NCBI GenBank assembly: GCA_031308135.1
Contig: JAHLJT010008756.1
Location: 69,310,172-69,374,171 of the forward strand
Reading direction: 5' to 3'
DNA: 64,000 nt
Origin: Acheta domesticus
Lineage: Eukaryota; Arthropoda; Insecta; Orthoptera; Gryllidae
Below, one piece after another: positions 32,615 to 42,895 of this stretch (position 1 is its first letter; every line of letters starts with the position of its first letter). The translations under genes and the position numbers were made by a program. The notes beneath the pieces are model-generated. The model was given only the letters and a program-made list of their open reading frames with translations. It had not been told where the DNA came from and did not search any database.

Positions 32615-33062
32615 TTTGTTTGTAAACACCGGCAAAGGTGGCTCACACTGTCATTGCAGTTTCTATGACCGGGAGGTCCTAGGGTTCGAATATCGAGGAT
32701 TTTCGACAGTGGCTTCTCAGCTTGATCGAGTTCAGCCGCAGTCTGGGGGAGAATTCCAGCGGCCGGCTGCTCTGATCGGTAGATTCTGTGGTTTCTCCGA
32801 TCAACACCAGGCGAATGCCGGAACAATACCCTAACAAAGAGACCACTGTCCGCGCCCGATCTTTCTTTCCTCTTCCTTGTCCTAGCGACGCCACACTGGT
32901 GGGAGATACCTGGTTAGGGAGAATCCTCGAAAGCCGACATAAGTCAACGCCCGATCTCGCCCTAATAACGGGGATAGATCCCTGCCACCTCCCGCGATAA
33001 AACATGTACCACACTTACGGAACTAATGACCTTAGCAGTTGACGCGCCCGTAATTACTTCTC
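32615..33062 (+). mobile_element. tRNA-headed retroposon family T1, copy 4, with TSD
   Basis: The head contains CAAAGGTGGCTCACACTG and a good B box, GGGTTCGAATATCG (about 32690). The body has GAGTTCAGCCGCAGTCTGG, CTGCTCTGATCGGTAG, TCCGATCAACACCAGGCG, TTCTTTCCTCTTCCTTGTCC and CACCTCCCGCGATAAAACAT. The end has GGAACTAATGACC and AGTTGACGCGCCCG. A central ~100 bp present in other copies is missing. The word AATTGCTCGT flanks it (32605-32614 and 33063-33072). The left copy is shared with the target duplication of the adjacent T2 SINE. Confidence 0.8.
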
Positions 33063-33139
33063 AATTGCTCGTAAATGGGCTTCTGAGAGTATCGATTGTG
33101 TTGGTTGCTGAGTATTTGCGATAAATAGGGGGCGGATTT

Positions 33140-33770
33140 TAATGAAATGTCATTTTTTAATTTTCACTTTGGAACGATGCCGTTTAGTATACACATTAAT
33201 TTTATGTTTTGACAAAAGGATATGACTCAGTTTTATATGTCATTTTGTTGCATTTTTCGTCGATTTCTACTAATAAGTCATTTTTTTACATTTTCGCGTC
33301 ATTTTTAATGCAGATTTCACTTTTTTAATTGACTTTAATATCTTTTTAATGATATTTGCTTCAAATAATATTTTCAACATGCAACATGAGTTTTCCACAG
33401 AATTTTTGAGTAGCCGATTCAATTTCTTTGCTCGTGTATTGTATTGTGAGACGTGGTGAATGCTACGCAATCTAAGGTTCCTCTAACACCTATCAGCGTC
33501 ATTGTCGGTTCGGTTGATTTTGCGTTGAATGAAGGCAGATATTTCGTGGTGAAGAACAGTCTAAACCAAACGTGTGCAAGTTCAGTTCACTTGAAGAAAA
33601 GGAAGACGTCTCGATTACTTCAGTAACATATCAGACAGCTTGAGTTGTTCATCAGAACTGGTTTTCATAACATTTTCTAAATCATTTTACTTTGCTTTTA
33701 GGGCATTTTAAGAACATTTAAAGGTCATTTTATTGATCATTTTGTCGATGTTTTAGGTTATCATAATTCT
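33140..33770 (+). repeat. Cluster of GTCATTTT-like words
   Basis: About eight variants of GTCATTTT/ATCATTTT occur in one orientation (near 33150, 33240, 33281, 33301, 33685, 33707, 33724 and 33737), at irregular spacing. It could be a degenerate repeat or the subterminal motif set of an unrecognised transposon. I could not find its ends. Confidence 0.3.
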
Positions 33771-34689
33771 CCCCCTAGAGATAAAGTTTTTATATCCTCT
33801 GTATGAACTTACATTTCGTGACAGTACGATTTTAATTTGGAGAGAGGCGGAATGGCATGTAAATTTCTTACAACTACAAGACATTTCCAAAGTGTGAATC
33901 TGCAAAGGTTGTGTTGGAAAAGTGTAAATATTTTATACTTTTTTCTCCTACATGACAATTCTAGGTGAATACCGAATCAGTAGAAGATACCATGGATTCC
34001 CTTTCCCTTGATGCCCATTCTTTCCATCTTCCCCTTATCAGTGAATGCCGACTATTTATCCACGAGATAAGATATCAATTTTCTAAAATTTATATGAAAC
34101 CATCAACTCAAACCACCGTAAATGTGATTCTGCTGGGTAGAAAATTACTCTCGATAAGTCATCAAACTGAATCAAGACCTAATTATCACATAAGGGAAAC
34201 AACAAGCGCACAAGCAACACACTTTCGCAGAGATACTCATTAGCATCGTACATACATAATAGGAAACGATACGATGGAAGACACTAAATTAGGCTTAAAG
34301 ACACAAATTGTTTCTTTAGCCGTAATTTACAAAATAGGAGACCTCCATTACATTTTTGGAGAGTACCTTCGCTTCATACCACTGGTCGTCAGTAAATTTC
34401 AACGTTTGGTTCCTGTATGATGCTCTTTTCTTTAAAAAAACGATTTATTTCTTCTTAGAAGTATTTTACAGCTTTTCCAATCGTCTCTCACATGGCAATA
34501 TCCATTTCCCTCTTATCCAGCCATTCTCTTCTAGACCTCTTTTCTTGCAGATCTTTAAAAACAATTATTTACAAAGTGTGGCATTTTTGCATGAATCCAC
34601 CTACTTATACGTTATACTGTAATTCAGTAGCGAAACATAAACCATGTTCTTGGAATTTTTTTTATCCGACAGAAGTAGAAGTTGGACCC
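33771..34689. other. AT-rich single-copy sequence, nothing recognised
   Basis: I see no coding signal or repeat structure. Confidence 0.3.
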
Positions 34690-34860
34690 ACTTTAAGGCT
34701 GCGGCGACTCTCAGGGCCGCGGGCGTATTTAAAGTGGCTGGGACAGCGTCTCTTTTGCGATCCCTGTGGGAAGTGAAGTGCGCGCTGTCGGCCGGCATTT
34801 GTCTGTCCGACAGATCGCCCTGACTTTGTCGGACGGTGGCCTCCCAGATCTCTCCAGTGG
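34690..34860. other. CpG-rich island
   Basis: A GC-rich patch with GGGCCGCGGGCG, TATTTAAAG (a TATA-like word at about 34725) and GTCGGCCGG. No coding content is recognised. The TATA-like word alone does not establish a promoter. Confidence 0.4.
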
Positions 34861-35384
34861 TTAATGAGACCATTCTGTGGTAGTCCGTTGATTGATTTGA
34901 ATACTACGTTTAGGATAAGTGACCATATATTTTACGAAAGGCTATATGTTTACTCTTCGACTTGCATTGGAATAATTCTTTCTAATTCCCGTGATGATAT
35001 ATGAGAAGACATTACATGTACATCATGTGAAACGGTGAAATTCAATTGGTGCGGACTTGATGTGTTTCAGATATGGCCCTATAGAAAATTAGTTTGTCTT
35101 ACCTTTTTGTTCATTTAAAACCCAAACAAATCGAAAAAACAATTTGAAAGTATTTTCAAACCAAAAAAATCAATTTCCATCGCGTTGTCCTTTCCATCCT
35201 TCCACGTTGTTATTGTGTAAGTATGATTTTATATAAAGTTAATAACTATAATGATTTTTATGTAATGTCAGTTAGAGGATTCCATGGAAAAATATGTACA
35301 AATCAGTGAATATAGTATTGCAAAGAAATTAATATCTTGCTCTCATTATGTATCACATAAGCAGAATCAGGCCAACTTTGTCCT
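34861..35384. other. AT-rich single-copy sequence, nothing recognised
   Basis: I see no coding signal or repeat structure. Confidence 0.3.
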
Positions 35385-35578
35385 GCTCTGTCTGTCTCTT
35401 CCCTCTCTCCCCCTTTCTTCTTCCTCCCTCTCTTTTCCCTCGCTCCCCTCTTTTCTAACCACTGTCTCTCTTTCTTTCCTCTCGTTCTTGGTCCATCTGG
35501 CTCTTTTTCTCTCTCGCTCTTGTTCCATCTGACTCTTGTTTCCTCTTTCTCCTCTCTCTCCTATCTAATCTCTCTCCA
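35385..35578 (+). repeat. Pyrimidine-rich (CTCTTTC)-like tract
   Basis: TC-rich low-complexity sequence with two diverged copies of a CTCTTGTTCCATCTG-type word (35488 and 35518 regions). Confidence 0.65.
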
Positions 35579-36409
35579 TCATATTTATTTTTTTATATTA
35601 AATAATGTTAAACTATTAAATTACTAATTGAGCATAAAGTGACAATCGTTGTACATACATGTAATTTTTAATGATATCAAATACGTTGCAGTAATATTTT
35701 ACTCTCTCTATTGACTACATTATCTTTGGATCTTTTACCGTCATCATATTTCCCTTCCTCATTACCGAAGAAGAGGAAGGCTGGTATATAGCTAATGGGA
35801 ATTTGGAAGGAGATTGGGAAGGGGATTATCCATGTATAGGAGGGAAGGGAAAGGGTACTGTGATAGGTTAAGTATTTGTAAGAGAGAAAGGAAGGCAGAT
35901 CGAATGTAACGGAAAGGGATAAGATATTGAAAGAAACTTGGTCAGAGAACTTACGAAGTATTAAAAACTACGAAGTACTCAAAGTTGCAAATGTCAAATT
36001 TATTTTCAAACCTATTCTACACCTTCAATATGAGCCAAAGATTTGTTTCTCATTGCAATTTATCCTAATATAGGTCTTTAAATATCATCCTCTTTTCAAT
36101 AAAACTGATTAGTTGTTGAGTAATAACTAATGAAATTAGAAGGGGGATGTGTTTCGATTTGCTGCGCATTTCCACTAGTTTAATTGATGCGACACATATC
36201 AGTAAAATGTGAAGCACATTGTGTGTAGGGTAAGTGAATTATACCACCAAAACTTGACTGCCACACGAAGGCCACAAATGGACAGTGAATACTATCTTTT
36301 AACGACTGTGCTCCACCCCGCTGGAATTCTTAGGTGGATAGTTACTTAAAATGCAATTTCAGCCATGTTTCATTCTAACTTCCACTTCTCTTACTTGTGC
36401 TCTGTACTT
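35579..36409. other. AT-rich single-copy sequence, nothing recognised
   Basis: A purine-rich stretch (about 35765-35940) stands out slightly. No coding signal is seen. Confidence 0.3.
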
Positions 36410-36829
36410 CGGGTTGCCAACAGTCCTCCAATTGGGAGAACCTCTATTGACGTCAATTGTCCGCTCGTCCTTCTTTGTATTTTAAATGTCCTCCTTTTAG
36501 AAATTTTTTAACATTTGTGGTCATTTATTTTATCACGTAACTAACATCTGACTCGTATCGTTTATTTAATTTAGAATAGAAAACATGAATATCCTTTTTC
36601 TGAATGTCGACACACGCATGCAAGATAGTGTATCTGCCTAACAACGAAAATAAAAAAGAGACGCTCAAACCATTTTTATCTGCAATTTGTGAACGAATCT
36701 TTTCACTTTAATCGGAAATGGATATAATAAACAAATACAGCTGATGTTAGTCTAAATAAAATATTTATAAAAATATTTTTGTTTGTTTTCTTCTCGAATG
36801 TCCTCCCTTTTACATGAACATTGTTGGCA
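36410..36829. mobile_element. Candidate short inverted-repeat transposon (hAT-like ends)
   Basis: The left end GGGTTGCCAACAGTCCTCC pairs with the right end read inward, GGAGTTGCCAACAATGTTC. The GTTGCCAAC core is perfect. Both ends carry an ATGTCCTCC word inside (36487 and 36799 regions). GGTTGCCAAC-type ends are common in hAT MITEs. I do not see a clean 8-bp duplication, so this is a candidate only. Confidence 0.45.
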
Positions 36830-36847
36830 ACTCCTTCTATTAAAGAT

Positions 36848-37395
36848 ACGACATCGATGTTGATGTTTTCAAAACATCGATGTTTCCATAAAAAATGTTT
36901 TCAAGCCGATGTTTTGGGATCGATATTTTTACGATTTCGAGGTTTTGTTCATGACAGAAATATGTTTATAATCGCAAATTTGTAAGAATTAAAATATGAA
37001 ATAGTAACAAACGGTGTCATGGTGCTTGTGTTCGAAATTCATGTGTTCGAATCAAAAGAACGCGGTTTGTATTGCCTTCGAGCGGACTACAATCCGTTGC
37101 CCGAGATGATTTAATGCCCTGCATTTTCGTCACTTTTTTTCACATATTTCGAACTTGGAGAGGCGTTTTTAACTTTGTTTTTAAATAAACTTTGATTATA
37201 AATTAATGTGCAGGGCAGCTGTTGAATTATATTTTGTTGCGCACAAATTTAAGGTTAGAGGATACTAAAGCAACTTTAAAGCATCGATATTTAGAAACAT
37301 CGGTGATTTTTGGACAATGTATTTTTAACATCGATGTGTTAATTTTGAACACTGATGTTTGGCAACATCAATGTTTCATTGTCGATGTCACATCC
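36848..37395. mobile_element. Candidate MITE with palindromic ATCGAT subterminal repeats
   Basis: Both ends of a ~550-bp segment carry clustered, palindrome-like ACATCGATGTT words. The left cluster is 36850-36960 and the right cluster is 37283-37388. The centre lacks them. The outermost words, GATACGACATCGATG and inward from the right GATGTGACATCGACA, are inverted. Clustered subterminal motifs are typical of hAT MITEs, where they bind transposase. The target duplication is unclear and no frame is present. Confidence 0.6.
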
Positions 37396-37479
37396 TTGCT
37401 ATCCGTACCATCGACCTATAGCCTGCCATCGAAGGGATCTGTTGGTCATTGAACCTTGGCTATTAACGGTGTTGCTCCT

Positions 37480-37700
37480 CGGAGGAAACCCCGTCTTGGC
37501 GCCCGATCCCTCCCGCTTCCCTTCCCAGGCACCCGAAGCGCGGTCTTTACGTTTTTATTAGCCGCTAATTATCATGTATCAAGCTCTTTCGGCAGAGGCG
37601 GGAGCGCCCGGTGCCTGAAGAGGCAATCGTGGCCGCAGCGGACAGGAGATGGACGAATGAGACGGAGATGAGGGTGAAAGAGACGCTGATGTACCGAATG
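37480..37700. other. CpG-rich island with homeodomain-like AT inset
   Basis: GC-rich flanks surround TTTTTATTAGCCGCTAATTA (37552-37571), which contains two TAAT-type cores in inverted arrangement. No coding content is recognised. Regulatory function is inference only. Confidence 0.4.
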
Positions 37701-38290
37701 GCTGAGACTCGTCCTGCATGCGTATCTAGTTTGTATGTGGGTTTTTTACGCTCGGGTGCACTCCAAGTGCATCTGAGAGAGTATATGGCCGTATGAATAA
37801 TGTAACGAGGAGATGTTTTTTTTTCTGGATACGGTTTATGTGTCGTTAAAGGGTTCAATAATTACACAATGAGCAATTTCAGTTTTTGTATTATTTCACA
37901 TTAGTAGGGATCATCCACTAGAGTTGTAAACATAATATAAATTATTTTCTACTTTTTTAATCTTTACTTTACAAGCGATGGGTGATTCTAACATGTCGTA
38001 ATGTCTTAAATTCTCTACGGGAAATTTTTGTGTTTCAGAGGAGAATTATACACGTCTTAGAAAAATAGTTTCGACCTTTCTCTCCTTGAAAAAATATTCC
38101 ACACTTATGCTAATTGTTCATAATTCGGTGAACAATGACCAAACTACTTTATTGTAAAATTATGTCCAAAAGTTAGTTTTTCTCAGAACTTCAGTAAATT
38201 TTCAAATTTAATTTACATTAATTAAATTGTATTTAGGATTTTTATTGAGACTAGGAATACTTGTATATTCTAGTATTAACTCAAATTTCA
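37701..38290. other. AT-rich single-copy sequence, nothing recognised
   Basis: I see no coding signal or repeat structure before the piggyBac-like element. Confidence 0.3.
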
Positions 38291-38294
38291 TTAA

Positions 38295-38874
38295 CCCTGG
38301 AGAGGTGGCAGTTGCCAGAGTTACGTTAGAGGTGGCGCGGTGTCATTTCGGACTCCTTTGAGTTATTTCTTTATAAAATTATATTTAGCAAGAAATAAGT
38401 GCGAAATTAGTTATTTTAATAATAATCAATCATTTATAAGGTCGTATTAACTTAATGCACTATTATATGCAAATCAAATTAATTGAAATAAATAAGAGAG
38501 ATGAAATAATAATTTATCTTTCATTTTATATAGTGACTCCATTTACATTTTCCTGAATATTTCAACGGTAAATGTATCAGAAAATTCAGTAAGTTTTATT
38601 TTCTGACATTGTCTTGCATAAAAACAAAAAAAAATTGAAAATGTTTCAAAGCCAATCAACACAACTTAGAAAAAGAACTAAATTTAAGATGTTTGTATTG
38701 GTTTCACAAATATTTATAAATGAATTATTACATATAAAATTTTGAAAATCTTTCAGATAAAAGAATATGGTGAAAGGTATGTAAAATGTAAAGCTTCTGA
38801 CTCGCAAAATTAGACAACTGCAGCCAAGCAAAGATACGTGGGGTCACAAGAGACCCCGCGCCACCTCTTTTGAG
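38295..38874. mobile_element. piggyBac-like MITE, 580 bp, TTAA target duplication
   Basis: TTAA flanks both ends (38291-38294 and 38875-38878). The left end starts CCCTGGAGAGGTGGC. The right end read inward starts CTCAAAAGAGGTGGC. A perfect 12-bp inverted pair, GAGGTGGCGCGG, lies near both ends (38329-38340 and 38856-38867). Just inside the right one is a hairpin, GGGGTC-ACAAGA-GACCCC. TTAA duplication with C-rich ends is characteristic of the piggyBac superfamily. The interior is AT-rich with no transposase frame. Confidence 0.78.
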
Positions 38875-38878
38875 TTAA

Positions 38879-39290
38879 TTGGAATGAATAATTTACTTGC
38901 CTTTTTATTACCCAATATCCTGCTAGAAACATTTCGTTATTCGATTACAACCGATCAATGTTCTGATAAAACAATAAGCAATAATAACAATAAACAATAA
39001 GCGATAAAATAATAATAAATTAGTTCACCCACTCTTATTATCTAATATCGAACTTTACGTAACAGAGATTAGTGTCGTAAGAAGAGTTATTGGAGCGCAA
39101 CTCTTCCAATAATTCATGGCCCACTATTTATAGTTATAATCAGTTTCGTAATAAATATTATTAGAACACGTGCATATCTATTCATTCAATATCAGTCTCT
39201 CACATTTAATAAGTGTCATTCTAGTTGACTATAAACAAAATATTGGAAATTTTAGAAATGGTTACCTGCACTTTATTTTTTTTCGTAAAA
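38879..39290. other. AT-rich single-copy sequence, nothing recognised
   Basis: I see no coding signal or repeat structure. Confidence 0.3.
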
Positions 39291-39302
39291 TCTTATTCCA
39301 AT

Positions 39303-39848
39303 AGACCGACTGAAATAGCTCAGCGTACCAAGTGTTGCCTCTGCATTGTTTCTGGCTAGAGAGTCATGGGGTTTAAGACCCTACGGGGGTAGATTCTCGA
39401 CGCTAGCGTTATAGCTATGTCGAAATTAGTCGCTGGTTGGAAAAATCTATGATGGCTGCTCTGATTGGTAGTTTTTTACGGTTTCTCTTATCAATACCAG
39501 GCGACTGCCAGAGCAGTATTCTAACAAGCAGTACGCGAATAGCACGTAATCTTCCTTTCTTCATCTTTGTCCCCACCCCCTCATACACAACCCACTTATC
39601 CTTATTTTCATCACACTTCCACACATAGCAGGAGACCAGTCGGGAGCATTGAGCGTCTCCCCCTCGGGATGGAGCCCTGATGAGGGAGACACCTGGATGG
39701 GGAAACCTGCAATCTGACGCGTAGATCGAAGCCGTATCTCACTAACCAAACGAAGAAGATCACCACCAACTCCTGGGATAAATCATTCACTACACTAACA
39801 GAACTAAAGATCATAGCAGTTACTTGCCTGGAAACGAAATAATCAATG
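39303..39848 (+). mobile_element. tRNA-headed retroposon family T1, copy 5
   Basis: This copy preserves the clearest tRNA-like head: AATAGCTCAGCG (A-box-like, about 39315) and GGGTTTAAGACCC (B-box-like, 39370-39382). The T1 body and end follow: GCTGCTCTGATTGGTAG, ATCAATACCAGGCGA, GGAGACCAGTCGGGAGC, ACACCTGGATGGGGAAAC, AACTCCTGGGATAAATCAT and AGCAGTTACTTGCCTGGAAA, with a final AAATAATCAA. Candidate diverged target duplications are TTATTCCAATA (39292-39302) and TTATTGACAATA (39849-39860). Confidence 0.75.
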
Positions 39849-40046
39849 TTATTGACAATACTTAAGTTATCAGGTCTAATTGCCTCGTTTGTAACTCTCT
39901 TATCTCCTTTTATCATATCTTAGAATCCCTAATTCGTAAATGATCATTAATTAATTTACTTGTAGACATTGAAAAGGGAAATGCAATTTTTTAACAGAAT
40001 TTTAACAAATCAACGAAACAATATCTAAACATCTAAACAATGGACC

Positions 40047-40198
40047 ATTTCGAAATTCCAACGTCACTGAGAACTATCAATCATCCATCAAGCAGCCAAC
40101 ATACACTCTCAGCTTCCAACCAAGAACCCACGAAAGCTGATCGATAAATCAGAGCTTATCCGTCACAGCGAAATCAACAATCGAAACAGCCTTGAACT
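40047..40198 (+). repeat. Local duplication, AT-rich copy
   Basis: It is collinear with 40579-40719. Shared words are ATTCCAACGTCACT versus ATTCCAATGTCACT, CTATCA, GATCGATAAATCAGAGC, ATCCGTCACAG versus ATCCGCCACAG, and ATCAAC. This copy is AT-richer; several CpGs of the other copy appear here as TG, CA or AA. It has no open frame. Confidence 0.65.
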
Positions 40199-40578
40199 CA
40201 GTTTCTTCAATCTAGATTTGAAGTGAACACTGACTATTTCAAAAGAGCTTCTTGCCTTTTATTCATTGCGAATTTTATTAAATGGAGGTGTGGGGAAGTG
40301 TTAAGTCAGAATATGTTCAAGTAAAGTGAAATTAAAATTACAATATGCTCTTTATTGTGGGATTCATTTTTGTTATCTGGAAAAGCTCCTAAGCAGATAG
40401 ATACGAATTTCATTCGCAAAAATATCTACTAGTAAGAAAGGCATTTGAGATTGAGTAATATGTTAGCTGTATTCTACAATTAAGAATTGATGCAATTTCA
40501 TATGCATTGAAACATTTCTTGAAATCTCTTCATCACTCTGTATATCCAAAAGGAAAACAAAGAACAGGTCCCACTGAC

Positions 40579-40719
40579 TATTTCCTGATTCCAATGTCAC
40601 TACGTGCTATCAGCCCGCATCACGACTGCGTGGCAGCCGCCGCACGAGCAACGTGAACCGATCGATAAATCAGAGCGTATCCGCCACAGAGACATCAACG
40701 AGCGAGGAGCCGAGGAACC
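40579..40719 (+). repeat. Local duplication, CpG-rich copy
   Basis: This is the partner of 40047-40198, about 530 bp downstream, at the left edge of a CpG island. The frame open through it (40604-40996, 130 codons) is not maintained in the other copy, which argues against coding. Confidence 0.65.
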
Positions 40720-41570
40720 CGGGCCGAACGATGAGGCGATGTCCAAGCCGATGACCCACATTCCGCGGGCATCGGGCCCCGTCATTAGCCCCAGCAGCCG
40801 CCGGCCCCGGGTGCCGCTTCAATATTTCATTTCTGGGCGGCCGCGGTGGCAGCGACGAGGGCGGCGGCGGCTGTGGCGGCAGTACTTGGAGCTTCTCCCA
40901 TCCCCAGGCACTGCCGCAGCGGCGGAGGCGGCCGCCGCCGCCGCCGTAGCGGCTTCTTCCAGATGTCCGGCGGGCCGCCTCACTACAGGTTTATGACGAA
41001 AATTACATGGTCCACGTTAACACTTTCTTACATCGGAATGCCCGTGCAGCCGCTGCCCGTGTGTCAAGTCCGTTTCTCGCTTTCTTCGTGACTGGCCGAT
41101 CTCACGTTTCCGACATTACCTTCCTTTGCTGGAGCAACCGCCCGGCGAAGAAAAACAGCTCGGGGCTTCTTTTGTTGAAAAATAACGTCATTGAATAACA
41201 CAGAAATTAGACTATTTCTGCTGAAACGCTCCACGGGTTGGAGAAAAAGGTATGAAAGGCACTTTATGTACTCCTGGAAGCTCATCTCTGGAAGTGAGTC
41301 TGGGCTTCGCAACAAAGGGTTGGTCCGCGGCTTTTTTTTTCGAGTGGCGGACGTTAGAAAGCACCACATTTGCCACGGTTTCTGTCTTAAATTTGCGGCC
41401 GTATTTCATGCGGGAGAAACCTTGTGAAGGACCCGCTAGATGGCAGATAAATCGCGCCGCCGAACGCGACCGCCGAGGTCGGTGCTATCGGAGTGCGCGG
41501 TTCGCGACTCTGGGGGTCGCTGCCTCTGGGAATGAGCGCATCTCGATGGCGCCGCACGGTGGTTTCTCCT
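40600..41570. other. CpG-rich island pair
   Basis: Two CpG-dense blocks (40600-40990 and 41050-41570) are separated by a short AT stretch. The first contains GGC/GCC runs (40850-40955) that encode poly-Ala in one plus frame. Frames are open on both strands, including an Arg/Ala-rich 130-residue plus frame. None resembles a known protein. A promoter or first exon of an unrecognised gene cannot be excluded. Confidence 0.45.
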
Positions 41571-42484
41571 TCAGCATCGATGGTCAAAACACTTCGCTTT
41601 TCATACAATTTCAATACTTTTTTATGCCTGGTCATATACTTATATTCCAGAAGTTGGATGATTTTTATTATTTGCAAATATACAAGTTGAGTATTTATTG
41701 AATTGAGTTGAGTAAATATTGAGCAAATAATATAAGTTGAGACTTTTATTGAATTTTCATTTTTTAAACACTCTCACATAACAAAGATCTTTTGCTTTTA
41801 CCTCACTCTTGTAGGGGTCTAAACAGCGTCTTATATAGGTTACATATTCCTTAATTGCATTGGACATGTGCATTGGACATGCCTTGATTGCATGTGATTA
41901 ATATTTATATTAAGCGGAGGGTGAAAGCCAATGAGGTGAGTTTAAATATCTAACTGCTTCACGTTTTTTCATTGCAATTCACATGTATGGATTGTGTATA
42001 CAAGACAAAACTTGATTGTGTTCCTATGCCAACTCTTAAACTGTCAGCGTTTCGGGAGGTCGTCAAGCTGCATTCTGAATTGTTCTCTCAAAGGCCATTC
42101 CGCTTTCTCATATCCAATTTCACTTCATTGTTTCGTATTTCATTTGTACTTGAAGTGGTCCTAACGGCAATATTAATTTCAATGTCACACTTCCCTGATT
42201 CCGACAGCAATGTTTTATTACTAATCGTCCTATTTTAATATACATAAACAGGATGCATTTGTCTTTGTTCCTTTAACAAATAGAAATATAAAAGAGACTA
42301 AAACACTTCCAGTACAAAGTGACACGCGTCATTATTTTTCATTGCTCTGAAAGTACATAACCATCGTTTTTGACTTTTCAATTATAATGCCTGTTAGAGG
42401 TAAAAAATTAAGTGTTAGATTAACGACTACTTAAAAATTACTTCATTTATTAATTAATTTCGCACTAATTTGTCCTGCTGCTTT
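41571..42484. other. AT-rich single-copy sequence, nothing recognised
   Basis: I see no coding signal or repeat structure. Confidence 0.3.
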
Positions 42485-42895
42485 CGCAAACCTCCCAACC
42501 GCGCGGCGGCCGTCCTGCCTGAGCGGAGAGCGCCGAGGACTCAACGAGCTGCCCCAGCCGCGTCTTCTGCGTGAGACGTGAGGGCGGCGTTTCTGAAGAA
42601 TGCAGATCTGTGGCGGCGGCATCAGCAGCGCCGCTCCGCACTCCTCTCCGCTCCTCCCTCCGCCCCGCCCCGCCCCCTTGTCCTCGCCGGCTCCCCGCTT
42701 GACGGGAGATGCGCGTCGGGTTCTTGTTTAGTGCTCCTTCAGAGAGGAACAGGATGCCGCCTCAGCTCTACTTATCTCCCCGCCTGCGTAAGGGATTCCC
42801 CGCGTTTTTCGTTAACGAGCTTTAATTGTATGAACTCGGCCTGAGAATCTCGGATATCTTGATCTCCCTCGAAGCCCTCGCGGGCGTGTTTCGCG
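42485..42895. other. CpG-rich island
   Basis: CpG-dense sequence (CGCGCGGCGGCCGTCC, GGCGGCGGCATCAGC, CCGCCCCGCCCCGCC). An AT inset, GAGCTTTAATTGTATGAAC, lies near its right part (about 42819). The 88-residue plus frame at 42578-42844 is unrecognised. Confidence 0.45.

Noticed and set aside
34720..34735. TATA-box promoter in the CpG patch
   Set aside because: One TATTTAAAG word without an initiator, downstream exon or other support is not enough.
40604..40996. 130-codon Arg/Ala-rich frame as a possible exon
   Set aside because: The homologous part in the duplicate at 40047-40198 contains stops. The Ala run comes from GCC repeats, and the minus strand is equally open.
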